From Candidatus Poribacteria bacterium (GTDB lineage Bacteria; Poribacteria; WGA-4E; GCA-2687025), in assembly GCA_027625215.1 (NCBI GenBank), contig JAQBWJ010000001.1, positions 1 to 48,852 on the forward strand: 48,852 nt of DNA, written 5' to 3'. The translations under genes were made by a program, and so were the position numbers. The notes under the pieces are model-generated. The model saw only the letters and a list, made by a program, of their open reading frames with translations. It ran no database searches and was not told the DNA's origin. Positions 8,172 to 16,040 of the stretch are shown one piece after another. Within the stretch, counting starts at the first letter, position 1; every line of letters starts with the position of its first letter.

Positions 8172-8684
8172 TCACAGATCGTGCCGCTTGTGGAGGGCAG
8201 TCACGGCAAGCGCGACGGCGAACGCCGCCGTCCATCCCTCCGGCAAGCCGTTGAGAGGTGCGCGTCGCGTCGGTTGGCGGAGCAGGGGGAATCGCGTTTG
8301 GGTCGCTTCCAGCAGGTTGATGTGTGTCGCGTCCGAATCGCCGCACAGGACGCGCTTCGCTTCGGACAGGGAGACGCGCGTGATGCGGACGCCGGGCAGG
8401 AGTTCCGGTCGAATCGCCTCGTCGAGCGTCCGTCGGAGCACGCCTGAGGATGCCGGATCGTCATCGACCGCTTCGGCGGCGACCGTGACGTGACCAACGT
8501 CGGGGATCGACTCGCTCACGAGTCGAGGAACGATCCGCTGCAATAGGGGCGGCGTCTTGCGTCCGCGCACCGTCCTGACACCGAACCGAACAAGCCCATC
8601 CCGCTCGAAGACCGCGAAGCCGGTCTCCCTCCCACGGGCGAACAGTCCGACGATGATTTCCCTCCGGTCTGTCATAGTCTCCAT
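8172..8684 (-). CDS. RNase H/RuvC-fold-like protein
   Basis: This 170-residue protein opens with the beta-strand pattern of an RNase H-like fold ('EIIVGLFARGRETGFAVFERDG'), followed by 'HVTVAAEAVDDD' where a second acidic residue would fall. The first strand reads VGLFARG where RuvC-like nucleases have a catalytic Asp, so it is either inactive or a different family. It sits between an AAA+ ATPase and the methyltransferase on one strand. A Holliday-junction-related or structural role is speculative. Confidence 0.45.
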   Translation of the reverse strand: METMTDRREIIVGLFARGRETGFAVFERDGLVRFGVRTVRGRKTPPLLQRIVPRLVSESIPDVGHVTVAAEAVDDDPASSGVLRRTLDEAIRPELLPGVRITRVSLSEAKRVLCGDSDATHINLLEATQTRFPLLRQPTRRAPLNGLPEGWTAAFAVALAVTALHKRHDL

Positions 8685-8720
8685 GAACGTATGAACGTCA
8701 TGAACATGCGGGCGGTCGCG

Positions 8721-10124
8721 CTATGCCGACGGCTCCGATGTTTCCGACGTTGGTTCTGTCGAGTCCTCAGGCGTTTCCGACTCCTGCGGCACGTTCATCA
8801 TGTTCATACGTTCATCTCGTGATTCCGGCGCTTTCAGCCCAAATCGTTCCATCAACCGCTCGACCTTGGGGTGCTCGCTCTCCGGGATCACGTAGCCCTC
8901 CATCCTCCGCTCCGTCTTCAGGTGGAGTTTCCGCCGGATCAGACTCCCGATCCACTTTGGATTGATCTTCTTGTCGTAGTCGTCCTCGTGCTTCTCCTTG
9001 AACCGCTCCGCGATCTCGCCGACGGAGACGACTTCCTCGCGTTCCCGCAACTCGGCGATCACCTCGAGCAGATGTCCTTCGATGTCCATGCCCTTGTCGG
9101 AGATGTATTGCCGGTGGTACTCCCGCATCGTCGCCTTCAGGTCGGACAGCGTCTCTTCGTCGTCGATGATGCTCAATAGCGGTACGAACACCTGATTCAT
9201 GCGCGGCTCGATCGAGCGATCCACCAAGTCGGGCGAGGCGTGATGCTTCCCAACGTGGCGAAACCGGAACATGAGAAGACGATTGCGGATCGCCGTCGCC
9301 TCGTCCCAGAAAACGTCCGGCAGGTTGATCGGCACGTCGTCCCGAAGCCGCCGCTGTCCCATTTCCTCGGTCAGACACCGGCTTTCCAGCGCGCGGTCGG
9401 CGAAGAGGCTCCGCGTCCCGATCAGTTTTGGACCGTAGACATGGTAGGCGCGCGGGTTGTACTCCTTGCCGTTGGTCGTCTCGCTCCGCAGGACGGGGAA
9501 CCCCTTCGCGTTCCCGTTGTTGAAGATTTTGACAATTTCCGCCTTCTCGTCGGACTGGCGGAAGTCGCCCTCGTCGATCAGCAGCGTTCCCTTGAAGATG
9601 TCGAGGATGCGGAACAACGGCGAGACGGTGGATGCGCCGCTGGCGAAGATCGGCTTGTAGCAGAGGGAGCCGACCGTCAGCAGAAAGCGCGTCTTGCCAC
9701 TGCCGGCGTCACCCAGGACGCGCAGGTAGGGGAGTTCGTTGAAGTCGTCGTAGATCCACGTCAAGAGGACATAGTAGGCGCAGAGCCGCTCGAAGGTCGG
9801 CGTCACATCGACGTAGCCGTGCAGGAAGTCCTGAATCGCCGACAGCAACTCCGCTTCGGAGTCGTATTCGACCGGCTCCGTTGGCAGGAGGACGATCCGA
9901 TTGCGGATCAGGTTGTTCTTCGGCGAATACGGGAGGAGCGTTTCGCCGTTGGGAAGCGCCATCCGATCAAGGAGTTTCCAAGCACCGTCGGTAAAGACCG
10001 CGTAGCCCGATTTTTCGCCGTCGTAGAGCATCTCGCCGACCGTTCCGTCGTCCAGACGGAAAGACGGCGTCACCGTGACGTTCTTATGCTTATAGTCCTT
10101 TGAGGTGATCCGTTTGAGAGCCAT
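8721..10124 (-). CDS. AAA+ ATPase/helicase-like protein
   Basis: This 467-residue protein has Walker A GDAGSGKT (138-145) and Walker B LLIDEGD (181-187), with a following polar 'EIVKIFNNGNAKGFPVLR' segment and an arginine-rich 'GTRSLFADRALESR' region. These resemble plasmid/phage primase-helicases and DUF3631-like ATPases. The C-terminal 170 residues include a winged-helix-like section and end in a low-complexity Ser/Thr/Glu/Pro tail. The gene starts 9 bases after the DUF5659 gene. A replication or DNA-transfer helicase role is likely, though a defence ATPase is possible given the adjacent restriction genes. Confidence 0.7.
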   Translation of the reverse strand: MALKRITSKDYKHKNVTVTPSFRLDDGTVGEMLYDGEKSGYAVFTDGAWKLLDRMALPNGETLLPYSPKNNLIRNRIVLLPTEPVEYDSEAELLSAIQDFLHGYVDVTPTFERLCAYYVLLTWIYDDFNELPYLRVLGDAGSGKTRFLLTVGSLCYKPIFASGASTVSPLFRILDIFKGTLLIDEGDFRQSDEKAEIVKIFNNGNAKGFPVLRSETTNGKEYNPRAYHVYGPKLIGTRSLFADRALESRCLTEEMGQRRLRDDVPINLPDVFWDEATAIRNRLLMFRFRHVGKHHASPDLVDRSIEPRMNQVFVPLLSIIDDEETLSDLKATMREYHRQYISDKGMDIEGHLLEVIAELREREEVVSVGEIAERFKEKHEDDYDKKINPKWIGSLIRRKLHLKTERRMEGYVIPESEHPKVERLMERFGLKAPESRDERMNMMNVPQESETPEDSTEPTSETSEPSA

Positions 10125-10133
10125 AGGGTGGGG

Positions 10134-10430
10134 TTAATCGTCGTAACGCACGTCGCGGTGGACGCGATTCGCCCGGTCTTTCAGTTCCTCGATCGCGTAC
10201 ATGAACGTCCGGGCATCGACGAGCGCCTTTGGTCCGATCTGAAACTGTCGCACAAGCTGCATCCGCTCGGCGGCGTCCTTGAAGCCGAATCGGTGCCGTC
10301 CCCAAGCGTCCGTTTCCGCTGTCGAGAGCCACATGCCGTGCGCGACGAGGAACGCGGCAAGATAGAGCGAGTCCGTGTGGAACGTGCCCGGCGTCGTGTA
10401 CGAGGATGGTTGTCGGTCAGGCTTTGTCAT
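10134..10430 (-). CDS. DUF5659-like protein
   Basis: This 98-residue protein resembles DUF5659 in 'YLAAFLVAHGMWLSTAE', the FGFKDAAERMQLVRQF block and the final AIEELKDRAN helix. Family members are small proteins of mobile elements without a known role. The ATG overlaps the stop of the XRE regulator gene (ATGA), so both are translated together. Confidence 0.75.
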   Translation of the reverse strand: MTKPDRQPSSYTTPGTFHTDSLYLAAFLVAHGMWLSTAETDAWGRHRFGFKDAAERMQLVRQFQIGPKALVDARTFMYAIEELKDRANRVHRDVRYDD

Positions 10431-10744
10431 TGGATAGCTTGGGATGGCTTGTTGCGGCGGGATTCGATCTTCTTCCGCTCCATCCGCACCCCGTCCAGCG
10501 CGCGGCGTCGGATGTCGGGGAACAGGAACGCGACCGGCGCGCAGAGCACGACCTCCAACTTGATCGCCGTCTCGAGGCTGGGAAGCCGTTTGCCGCGTTC
10601 GTAGGCGGAGATGTGCGTCGCGGAGCGGTAGCCGAGCAGTCGAGCGACCTCCCGCTGCGTGTACCCCATCTTCTTCCGATGAATCCAGAGTCGGTTGGCG
10701 GTGAGGGAGCCGGGTTTCGATGTGTTGCGTCGTTGTGCGCACAT
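10427..10744 (-). CDS. XRE-family helix-turn-helix regulator
   Basis: This 105-residue protein carries an XRE/Cro-type helix-turn-helix ('MGYTQREVARLLGYRSATHI' followed by SAYERGKRLP), followed by a basic tail. The ATG at 10742-10744 is chosen over an upstream start because TATTCT (minus strand, 10757-10752) lies 7 bases before it, implying a leaderless mRNA. As first gene of a run ending in a restriction-modification pair, it may control the operon as a C-protein-like switch, but no operator repeats were seen. Confidence 0.8.
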   Translation of the reverse strand: MCAQRRNTSKPGSLTANRLWIHRKKMGYTQREVARLLGYRSATHISAYERGKRLPSLETAIKLEVVLCAPVAFLFPDIRRRALDGVRMERKKIESRRNKPSQAIQ

Positions 10745-10850
10745 GTCGTTCAGAATACCGCACCGACGGAGACAAAAAAGAGGGGAAAAGTTCACGGAGG
10801 CGGGAACATCGGACGGACATCGAGGAGCCGGCGTGAACGCTCGATGCGAT

Positions 10851-10880
10851 TTGACAGACCGCGTTCGACCATGCTATGCC
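10851..10880 (+). promoter_or_regulatory. Sigma-70-type promoter
   Basis: A consensus -35 TTGACA (10851-10856) and TATGCC (10875-10880) are 18 bp apart; CTATGC gives 17 bp. The gene's ATG follows 8 bases after the -10. Confidence 0.65.
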
Positions 10881-10888
10881 GAGACGCG

Positions 10889-11518
10889 ATGCGAAAAGCG
10901 AGAAAAGGACGCAAACGACCACAAAGAGGACAATCCGTCAACCCATGGCCCGATCTCGTCACGCTGTGGGCGTTGGAGGACGACGGACGACGCCGAGACC
11001 GCGTTCTCGCCCGCCACAGCCTTCTGATGACGGTCATCGAGCGGACATCGCTGGAACGGTTCCGTCAGGCGCTGGGCGATCCTCAAACGGACTGGCGATT
11101 TCACCTCGACGCCGGGATCGGATACGACCTCGACCGCCTTCAGGAGAGGATGGGAACGGCATACGGAACGGGAACGCTGAATCGGAACGACCTGATCGCG
11201 CATACCATGCCGCTCCATGACCGCGCCCTCGAAGCGTTGGGCAACGCGCGGCGAGTCGCTCGACAGGACGGCAACACAGACGAACGGATGAACGTTGGAC
11301 AAGCGCTGCTCGATGCCACCGAAAGCCTCTACGACCGGATCGAACGTGTGATCGACCGGAAGTCCCATGAGCATTTTCTTGCCGACGGACTGTCCAAGAC
11401 CCAAGCGTGGCTGGAGCGTCACGCCGACCATCACGGGAAAGTCGCCGCGCAGCGAGATCGCCTGCGGTCCGCGCAACAGCGTCACAGGGACGACCGCGCT
11501 CCACAGCAACCCGCTTGA
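10889..11518 (+). CDS. Hypothetical basic helical protein
   Basis: This is a 209-residue, Arg-rich, predominantly helical protein ('TVIERTSLERFRQALGD', 'LDRLQERMG'). No domain is recognised. The start is taken at the ATG that follows the TTGACA/TATGCC promoter; longer upstream frames have no such support. It ends 33 bases before the serine recombinase gene, which has its own promoter overlapping this 3' end. It might be an accessory protein of the recombinase. An antisense open frame of 963 codons exists here but is judged a shadow. Confidence 0.5.
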   Translation: MRKARKGRKRPQRGQSVNPWPDLVTLWALEDDGRRRDRVLARHSLLMTVIERTSLERFRQALGDPQTDWRFHLDAGIGYDLDRLQERMGTAYGTGTLNRNDLIAHTMPLHDRALEALGNARRVARQDGNTDERMNVGQALLDATESLYDRIERVIDRKSHEHFLADGLSKTQAWLERHADHHGKVAAQRDRLRSAQQRHRDDRAPQQPA

Positions 11519-11542
11519 GCGATTTCGTCCGTCTGTTATGCT
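11515..11542 (+). promoter_or_regulatory. Promoter of the serine recombinase
   Basis: TTGAGC (11515-11520) and TATGCT (11537-11542) are separated by 16 bp. The recombinase ATG follows 9 bases later, leaving essentially no leader and no Shine-Dalgarno. Confidence 0.6.
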
Positions 11543-11551
11543 GAAGCCGAC

Positions 11552-13753
11552 ATGACCCGCTCGACATCGCCCAACCCAACCCTCCGCGCCGCGCTCTACG
11601 CCCGCGTCTCCTCCGAAGAGCAGGCGCGGGGACACAGCCTCGACGCTCAACAGGACAAACTCCAAGAGTTCGCCGCGCGGCACGAGATGACCGTCAACGG
11701 CGAACACGTCTACGTCGACGACGGCTACTCCGGCAAGAACGAACACCGCCCTCACCTGACGCGGCTCTTTCAGGACGCCGAGAAGAAGGCGTTCGACCTC
11801 GTGCTGGTCTACCGACTCGACCGCTTCTTTCGCAACACCCGCCTGCTGCTCGACAGCGTGGAACGTCTGGCACAACTCGGCGTCGGCTTCAAGTCGATCA
11901 CGGAACCGTTCGACACCTCGACGCCGCTGGGCAAATACATGCTGACCAACCTTGGCGCGATCGCGGAACTGGAACGCGGCATCATCTTGGAACGCAAGGA
12001 GCTTGGAACACGGAAAGCTGCCGAAGCGGGCAAATGGATGGGCGGACTCCCGCCCTACGGATACCGGATCGATCCCAAGACGAAGAAACTGGTCGTCGTT
12101 CCCGAAGAGGCGAAGGTCGTGCGAATGCTGTTCCGGTGGCTCATCGACGAGGGGATCAGCCTGTTTCAAATTCAGAAGCGCCTCAACGAACGGCGGATTC
12201 CGACGAAGTTCGATCTGCTTGGGCGCGACAAGCCCACCGGTGCGGTCGGATGGTGGCGGAAATCGACGGCGGGGCGCATTCTCGCGAATGAGACCTACGC
12301 GGGAACCTTTTGGTTTCGGAAGTGGAAGCGTCCCACCTCCGCCCGACGCCCGGAGAACCTCCGTCCGAAGGAGGACTGGGTCGCGATCCCGACGCCCGCG
12401 ATCGTCTCGAAGGAGCGGTTTCAACAGGCGCGGAAGCAGCTGGAGGAAAACTCCAGGAACGCGCCGCGTCGGACGAAACGCGCCTACCTGCTGGCGAAGA
12501 AGCTGCGCTGCGGGCGATGTAGCGGGATGATGTCCGCGCAGTGCCGCGTATGGGGAAAGAACCGGTTGCGGGAATATCGCTACTACGCCTGCTACCGCAC
12601 AAGTCGACAGCACGCCGCCGTGCGCTGTCGTCAGAAGTGCGTCGGCGAGGATCGGATCGCGGTCCCGGTCTGGGACGTGTTGAAGCGGTTGCTGCTCGAT
12701 CCGGACGTGGCGTTGCGCGAACTCGAAGCGGCGAGGTCGGAAGGCGACGCGCGACCGGCGTTGGCGAAGCGGCGGGAAGCCGCCGCGCGGCGGTTGAAAC
12801 AGCTCGACGCGAAGGGAGAGCGATTGCTGGAACTGTACCTTGAAGGCGGCGTCTCCAAGAGCGTCTTCGGGACGCGCAGCCGGGAGATCGAGTCGGAGAA
12901 AGAGTCCCTCGTCCACGAACTGGCGGAGTTGGAACAGTCGCTGGCAGGCGAGGAGGCACAGCGTTTGAAGGCGGCGAGCCTGCGGCAGCTCTACGAGGAA
13001 CTGAACGTGAACGTCGAGAACGCGGACTACGAGACGAAGCGGCAGGTGATCGACCTGCTGATCGAGCGAATCGTCGTTCATGAGGATCGGTTGGAGGTCG
13101 TCCTGATTTCGCCGGACCTGAGCCAAGACCCGCCGAAGGAAGTCCGGCTGCCGCTGAATCCGTCGGGCGGATCGCCTCATTCTGCGGTCCCGTCTCCGCC
13201 GAACGGGAACCATGTCTCTTTGCGTCCACATCGACGAGTGGATTGGGACGCAAAGAGACGTTGGCGCGTCGTCGTCCCGCCGTTGACTCTCTCGGAGGCG
13301 CGTGGTCTCGCGAACAGGCGCTACGGGTTGAAGCGGAACCTGTTCCATCGTGACGGGCGGCTTAAAGCGCGTTTGGGCGGCAAGCCGAAGCGTGAGTACT
13401 CGCTGAAATGGCACTTGGAGCGGTTTCGTTGTCCACAAGCGCGGATGCGGTTTCGGTGCGTCCGGAAGATGATCCTCCAAACAAGCGACTTCAAGGAGGA
13501 GCGCCGCAAGGACTACATCGCCTATATCGATCGCGGACGGTACAACCGGTTCCTGCTGTTCCCGCAGCGCCGGGGATTCCGTCTGGCTATCAAGGGAACG
13601 GACGCAAGGGTCGAGGGCGTACCACGCGGTTCTTGCGACGGCATCCAGACCTTCTTCAACATCTGCGAGGACACGTCGCTGTCCGCCGTCGAGCGCGCCA
13701 TCCGCGAACACGCCGCGCGTCCGTTTCCATGTCTGCCGGAGCCGAAGCGGTAG
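11552..13753 (+). CDS. Large serine recombinase with extra C-terminal domain
   Basis: This 733-residue protein has an N-terminal resolvase domain with the catalytic serine in YARVSSEEQ (S20) and arginines in VYRLDRFFRN. Next are the Recombinase domain (about 160-300, 'GGLPPYGYRIDPKT'), a zinc ribbon (CGRC near 320, then paired cysteines in VRCRQKC) and a coiled coil (about 400-500). A typical large serine integrase would end near residue 520 after 'VVHEDRLEVVLISPD'. Here about 200 further basic residues follow, with no recognised family. A perfect inverted repeat (13214-13259) lies at the junction. It probably integrates or inverts DNA; att sites were not found. Confidence 0.92.
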   Translation: MTRSTSPNPTLRAALYARVSSEEQARGHSLDAQQDKLQEFAARHEMTVNGEHVYVDDGYSGKNEHRPHLTRLFQDAEKKAFDLVLVYRLDRFFRNTRLLLDSVERLAQLGVGFKSITEPFDTSTPLGKYMLTNLGAIAELERGIILERKELGTRKAAEAGKWMGGLPPYGYRIDPKTKKLVVVPEEAKVVRMLFRWLIDEGISLFQIQKRLNERRIPTKFDLLGRDKPTGAVGWWRKSTAGRILANETYAGTFWFRKWKRPTSARRPENLRPKEDWVAIPTPAIVSKERFQQARKQLEENSRNAPRRTKRAYLLAKKLRCGRCSGMMSAQCRVWGKNRLREYRYYACYRTSRQHAAVRCRQKCVGEDRIAVPVWDVLKRLLLDPDVALRELEAARSEGDARPALAKRREAAARRLKQLDAKGERLLELYLEGGVSKSVFGTRSREIESEKESLVHELAELEQSLAGEEAQRLKAASLRQLYEELNVNVENADYETKRQVIDLLIERIVVHEDRLEVVLISPDLSQDPPKEVRLPLNPSGGSPHSAVPSPPNGNHVSLRPHRRVDWDAKRRWRVVVPPLTLSEARGLANRRYGLKRNLFHRDGRLKARLGGKPKREYSLKWHLERFRCPQARMRFRCVRKMILQTSDFKEERRKDYIAYIDRGRYNRFLLFPQRRGFRLAIKGTDARVEGVPRGSCDGIQTFFNICEDTSLSAVERAIREHAARPFPCLPEPKR
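13214..13259. repeat. Perfect 14-bp inverted repeat inside the recombinase gene
   Basis: Arms GTCTCTTTGCGTCC (13214-13227) and GGACGCAAAGAGAC (13246-13259) are separated by 18 bases. The structure falls where the standard recombinase architecture ends and the extra C-terminal domain begins. No T-run follows. It may mark an old fusion point or be a structured mRNA element. Confidence 0.85.
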
Positions 13754-13825
13754 AAACATCGGCATACCGAATCGGGGAAGTTCTCCCCGCTACCGCGCGT
13801 CGGATCGGGATGTCACGATGAGGAC

Positions 13826-14020
13826 ATGGAGTTTCAACGGATCGTCCTCATTCCGTTCGATCAGCCGGAAGCGGAGCATCGGCGGCGGGTGCGGGAGGCG
13901 TACTACGTCCTGATGCGCGCAACGGCGCGACACATGGGGAAGACGAACGCGGCGGCATCGTCGGAAGGCGGCGCACCTTCACCACGGCACGATGATCTGG
14001 ACGACGGCGCGGGTCGATGA
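13826..14020 (+). CDS. Small hypothetical ORF, possibly truncated
   Basis: This is 64 codons starting MEFQRIVLIPFDQPEAEHRR after GATGAGG. The first 37 codons look coding (helix EAEHRRRVREAYYVLMRATARH); the remainder is antisense to a degraded ATPase remnant and looks random. The gene seems to be the 5' part of a lost gene fused to unrelated sequence at about 13940-13970. No function can be named. Confidence 0.35.
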   Translation: MEFQRIVLIPFDQPEAEHRRRVREAYYVLMRATARHMGKTNAAASSEGGAPSPRHDDLDDGAGR

Positions 14021-14153
14021 CGGTGACGCCGAGCCGGTGGTAGATGTCCCAGACGATCATGTTCCGCAGGGGGTCGTCTTGCCGACGCCGGATATGCCGA
14101 AACTGGAGATGTGCCGTCGCTCGCCGACTTTGAGAAGGACGCGGCGGGAGCGA
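13995..14153 (-). pseudogene. Remnant of a VirD4-like ATPase
   Basis: On the minus strand one frame reads 'VLLKVGERRHISSFG' then ISGVGKTT (Walker A). After a one-base frame change in a run of Cs, the next frame reads LRNMIVWDIYHRLGVTVIDP, the continuation expected in TraG/VirD4-like proteins. Both flanks are lost. The fragment lies directly downstream of the DGR template repeat, indicating that the cassette adjoins the ruins of a transfer gene. Confidence 0.6.
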
Positions 14154-14326
14154 ATCCAAGCCGCGCCCGTTGTTGTGTATGCGCCCGGCGGCCGAAGTCG
14201 CGCGGACCGGACGTTCCGGGGCTCTCCTTCCGCCTTCGCCGCAGACGGGAAACGAGCGTCGCCCGACATTCTTGGAAGCAAGCGAAGCCGCGAACGGCTC
14301 CGTCCTCTGAAGGATGAGAAGGAAAT

Positions 14327-14439
14327 GGGCGAACAACCCAACCCGAAACCCGATGTTGTTGTTCCAGTTGTTCGGGTGGTTGTTGTTGCGATTCGCGCAC
14401 GCAGCCCTGTCGCGATTGTTGTTCCACGAACCGCCGCGC
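14327..14439 (-). other. DGR template repeat (TR)
   Basis: This 113-nt sequence is on the minus strand, 46 bases after the avd stop. It is packed with AAC triplets: 28 adenines, mostly as runs of AAC. It aligns without gaps to 16041-16153. Of 28 template adenines, 20 differ in the variable repeat; of 85 non-adenine positions only two differ (one T to G, one G to T). The last 14 nt, TGGGTTGTTCGCCC, are identical in both and are the likely initiation-of-homing region. In the target frame it would encode Asn-rich peptide, the usual template design that lets A-to-N changes sample many residues. Confidence 0.96.
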
Positions 14440-14485
14440 ACTACCTCACCGGAAGCCCGACGGTGGAACCCGCCGCGATCCGAGA

Positions 14486-14884
14486 CTACCGTTCGTCTCC
14501 TCCGATCGCAACGCTTTCTTTCGAGATCGTTTGCGCCGATGCGCCGGTCTGCCGAAGCCAACCACCCAGCAAGCGACCGATTTCCTCGATCATTCGGCTG
14601 ACGTGTTCGTATTGACCGGCGGAGAGCCATTTCCATTGATGGGAGAGCCGGAGATAGAGCCGGAGCGTGTTCAAATAGGCGTCCGCCTCGTGTAAGCGGG
14701 CGAGACGTTCCTCGCGCCGGAGCGCGTTCGCGTGGAACAATGCCTCCTGGAAATCGAGGGCGGCGTCCATCAGACGTCGCGTGACGACGAACCGTTGCGC
14801 TTTGGGGAACTTGTCGGCGACGGGAAGAAGCCACGTCAGCAGATCGAAGGTTCGCGCGAATATGACCATCTCTTCCGGCACGAC
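14486..14884 (-). CDS. avd: DGR accessory variability determinant (Avd-like four-helix protein)
   Basis: This 132-residue all-helical protein matches the bacterial Avd pattern: 'MVIFARTFDLLTWLLPVADK' then FPKAQRFV, a central amphipathic helix, ADAYLNTLRLYLRLSHQW, and the characteristic 'LSAGQYEHVSRMIEEIGRL' ending LGGWLR. Avd forms a positively charged barrel that binds the reverse transcriptase and the template RNA. The start is taken as GTG 14884, with GAGG 8 bases upstream; ATG 14869 is an alternative. TR follows directly, so avd and TR are probably one transcript. The 5' end overlaps that of the reverse transcriptase gene, which runs the opposite way. Confidence 0.9.
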   Translation of the reverse strand, partial: VVPEEMVIFARTFDLLTWLLPVADKFPKAQRFVVTRRLMDAALDFQEALFHANALRREERLARLHEADAYLNTLRLYLRLSHQWKWLSAGQYEHVSRMIEEIGRLLGGWLRQTGASAQTISKESVAIGGDER

Positions 14885-15977
14885 ATTCGCCTCGATACTC
14901 GAGTGGGAGAATCTCGTCAACGCCTTCCGCAAAGCCGCGAAGGGCAAGCGCGGACGACCACCTGCCGCGCGGTTCGAGGTCGGCGTTGCCGACCGCCTGA
15001 TCGACTTGCAGCGGGAACTCCGCGATGGAACTTACGCGCCCGGCGCGTACCGTCATTTCTTCATTCACGAACCGAAACGACGGCTCATCAGCGCGGCTCC
15101 CTTTCGGGATCGGGTCGTCCACCACGCGCTCTGCAACCGAATCGAGCCGGTCTTCGATGCCCGCTTCATCCCCGACAGCTACGCGAATCGACGACGTAAG
15201 GGAACCCATGCCGCCCTCGACCGGCTTCAACAGTTCGCCCGCCGTTGGCGATACGTCCTCCGCATGGACGTCGTGAAGCATTTCCCCTCGCTCGACCACG
15301 CGATTCTGACGGACGAAATCGCCCGCGTCGTTCAAGACGAGCGAACGTTGTGGCTTGTCCGTATCATCCTCGACAGCGGCAAGGATACGTTCGCCGACGA
15401 GGTCGAGCCGGTCGTCTTTCCGGGCGACGACCTGTTCGCCGCGCTCCGTCCGCGCGGACTTCCCATCGGAAACCTCACGAGCCAGTTCTGGAGCAACGTC
15501 TACCTGAACCCGTTCGACTGGTTCGTGAAACGCGAACTCCGCTGTCCCGCCTACCTCCGCTACGTGGACGACTTCGCGCTGTTCGGCGACGACAAATCGC
15601 AGTTATGGGAGTGGAAATCCGCCGTCATCGAGCGCCTGCAACGACTTCGCCTGACGATTCACGAATCGCAAGCGCAGGTCGCGCCTGTCAAGGACGGCAT
15701 CCCGTGGCTCGGGTTCGTCGTCTATCCCGACCATCGCCGTTTGAAACGGCGCAACGTCGTGAAGTTCACGCGGCGGCTGCGACGCAACCTCGACCTCTAC
15801 GACAAAGACGCGATCTCTTTCGCGGAACTGGACGCCTCCGTCAAGGGCTGGGTGAACCACGTCCGGTACGCCGACACGTGGGGCTTGCGCCAACACGTTT
15901 TCTCGCGCCATCCGCTTCCTGACCCGCCGAAGCCCAAACCCCGCCGGAAAACACGCAGCCAACGGCTGTATACATAA
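14862..15977 (+). CDS. DGR reverse transcriptase
   Basis: This 371-residue group-II-like reverse transcriptase shows 'AAPFRDRVVHHALCNRIEP' (80-95), MDVVKHFPSLDH (135-146, first catalytic Asp), the DGR-typical PIGNLTSQFWSNVYLN (201-216, SQ in place of the retroviral motif) and YVDDF (234-238, catalytic aspartates). A DGR-like basic thumb follows. Length and motifs agree with DGR enzymes that copy the template RNA with adenine-directed errors. Start at ATG 14862 is weakly supported (GAAGG 11 bases upstream); an in-frame ATG at 14781 exists. The gene is convergent with the target gene, 55 bases apart, and is antisense to TR, avd and target. Confidence 0.96.
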   Translation: MTISSGTTFASILEWENLVNAFRKAAKGKRGRPPAARFEVGVADRLIDLQRELRDGTYAPGAYRHFFIHEPKRRLISAAPFRDRVVHHALCNRIEPVFDARFIPDSYANRRRKGTHAALDRLQQFARRWRYVLRMDVVKHFPSLDHAILTDEIARVVQDERTLWLVRIILDSGKDTFADEVEPVVFPGDDLFAALRPRGLPIGNLTSQFWSNVYLNPFDWFVKRELRCPAYLRYVDDFALFGDDKSQLWEWKSAVIERLQRLRLTIHESQAQVAPVKDGIPWLGFVVYPDHRRLKRRNVVKFTRRLRRNLDLYDKDAISFAELDASVKGWVNHVRYADTWGLRQHVFSRHPLPDPPKPKPRRKTRSQRLYT

Positions 15978-16040
15978 CCTTTCGCCAAAATTTTTATGTT
16001 TCAAGAGTTCAGAGTTATCAGAGATCAGAGGATCACTGAG

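Noticed and set aside
10874..13765. A 963-codon open frame on the minus strand
   Set aside because: It is antisense to the clearly recognisable serine recombinase and hypothetical gene and shows no domain; long antisense frames are expected in GC-rich coding DNA.
13848..15335. A 495-codon minus-strand frame containing the RGGSWNNN peptide
   Set aside because: It only runs through the template repeat and antisense of the reverse transcriptase; the peptide is the untranslated template, not a second target protein.
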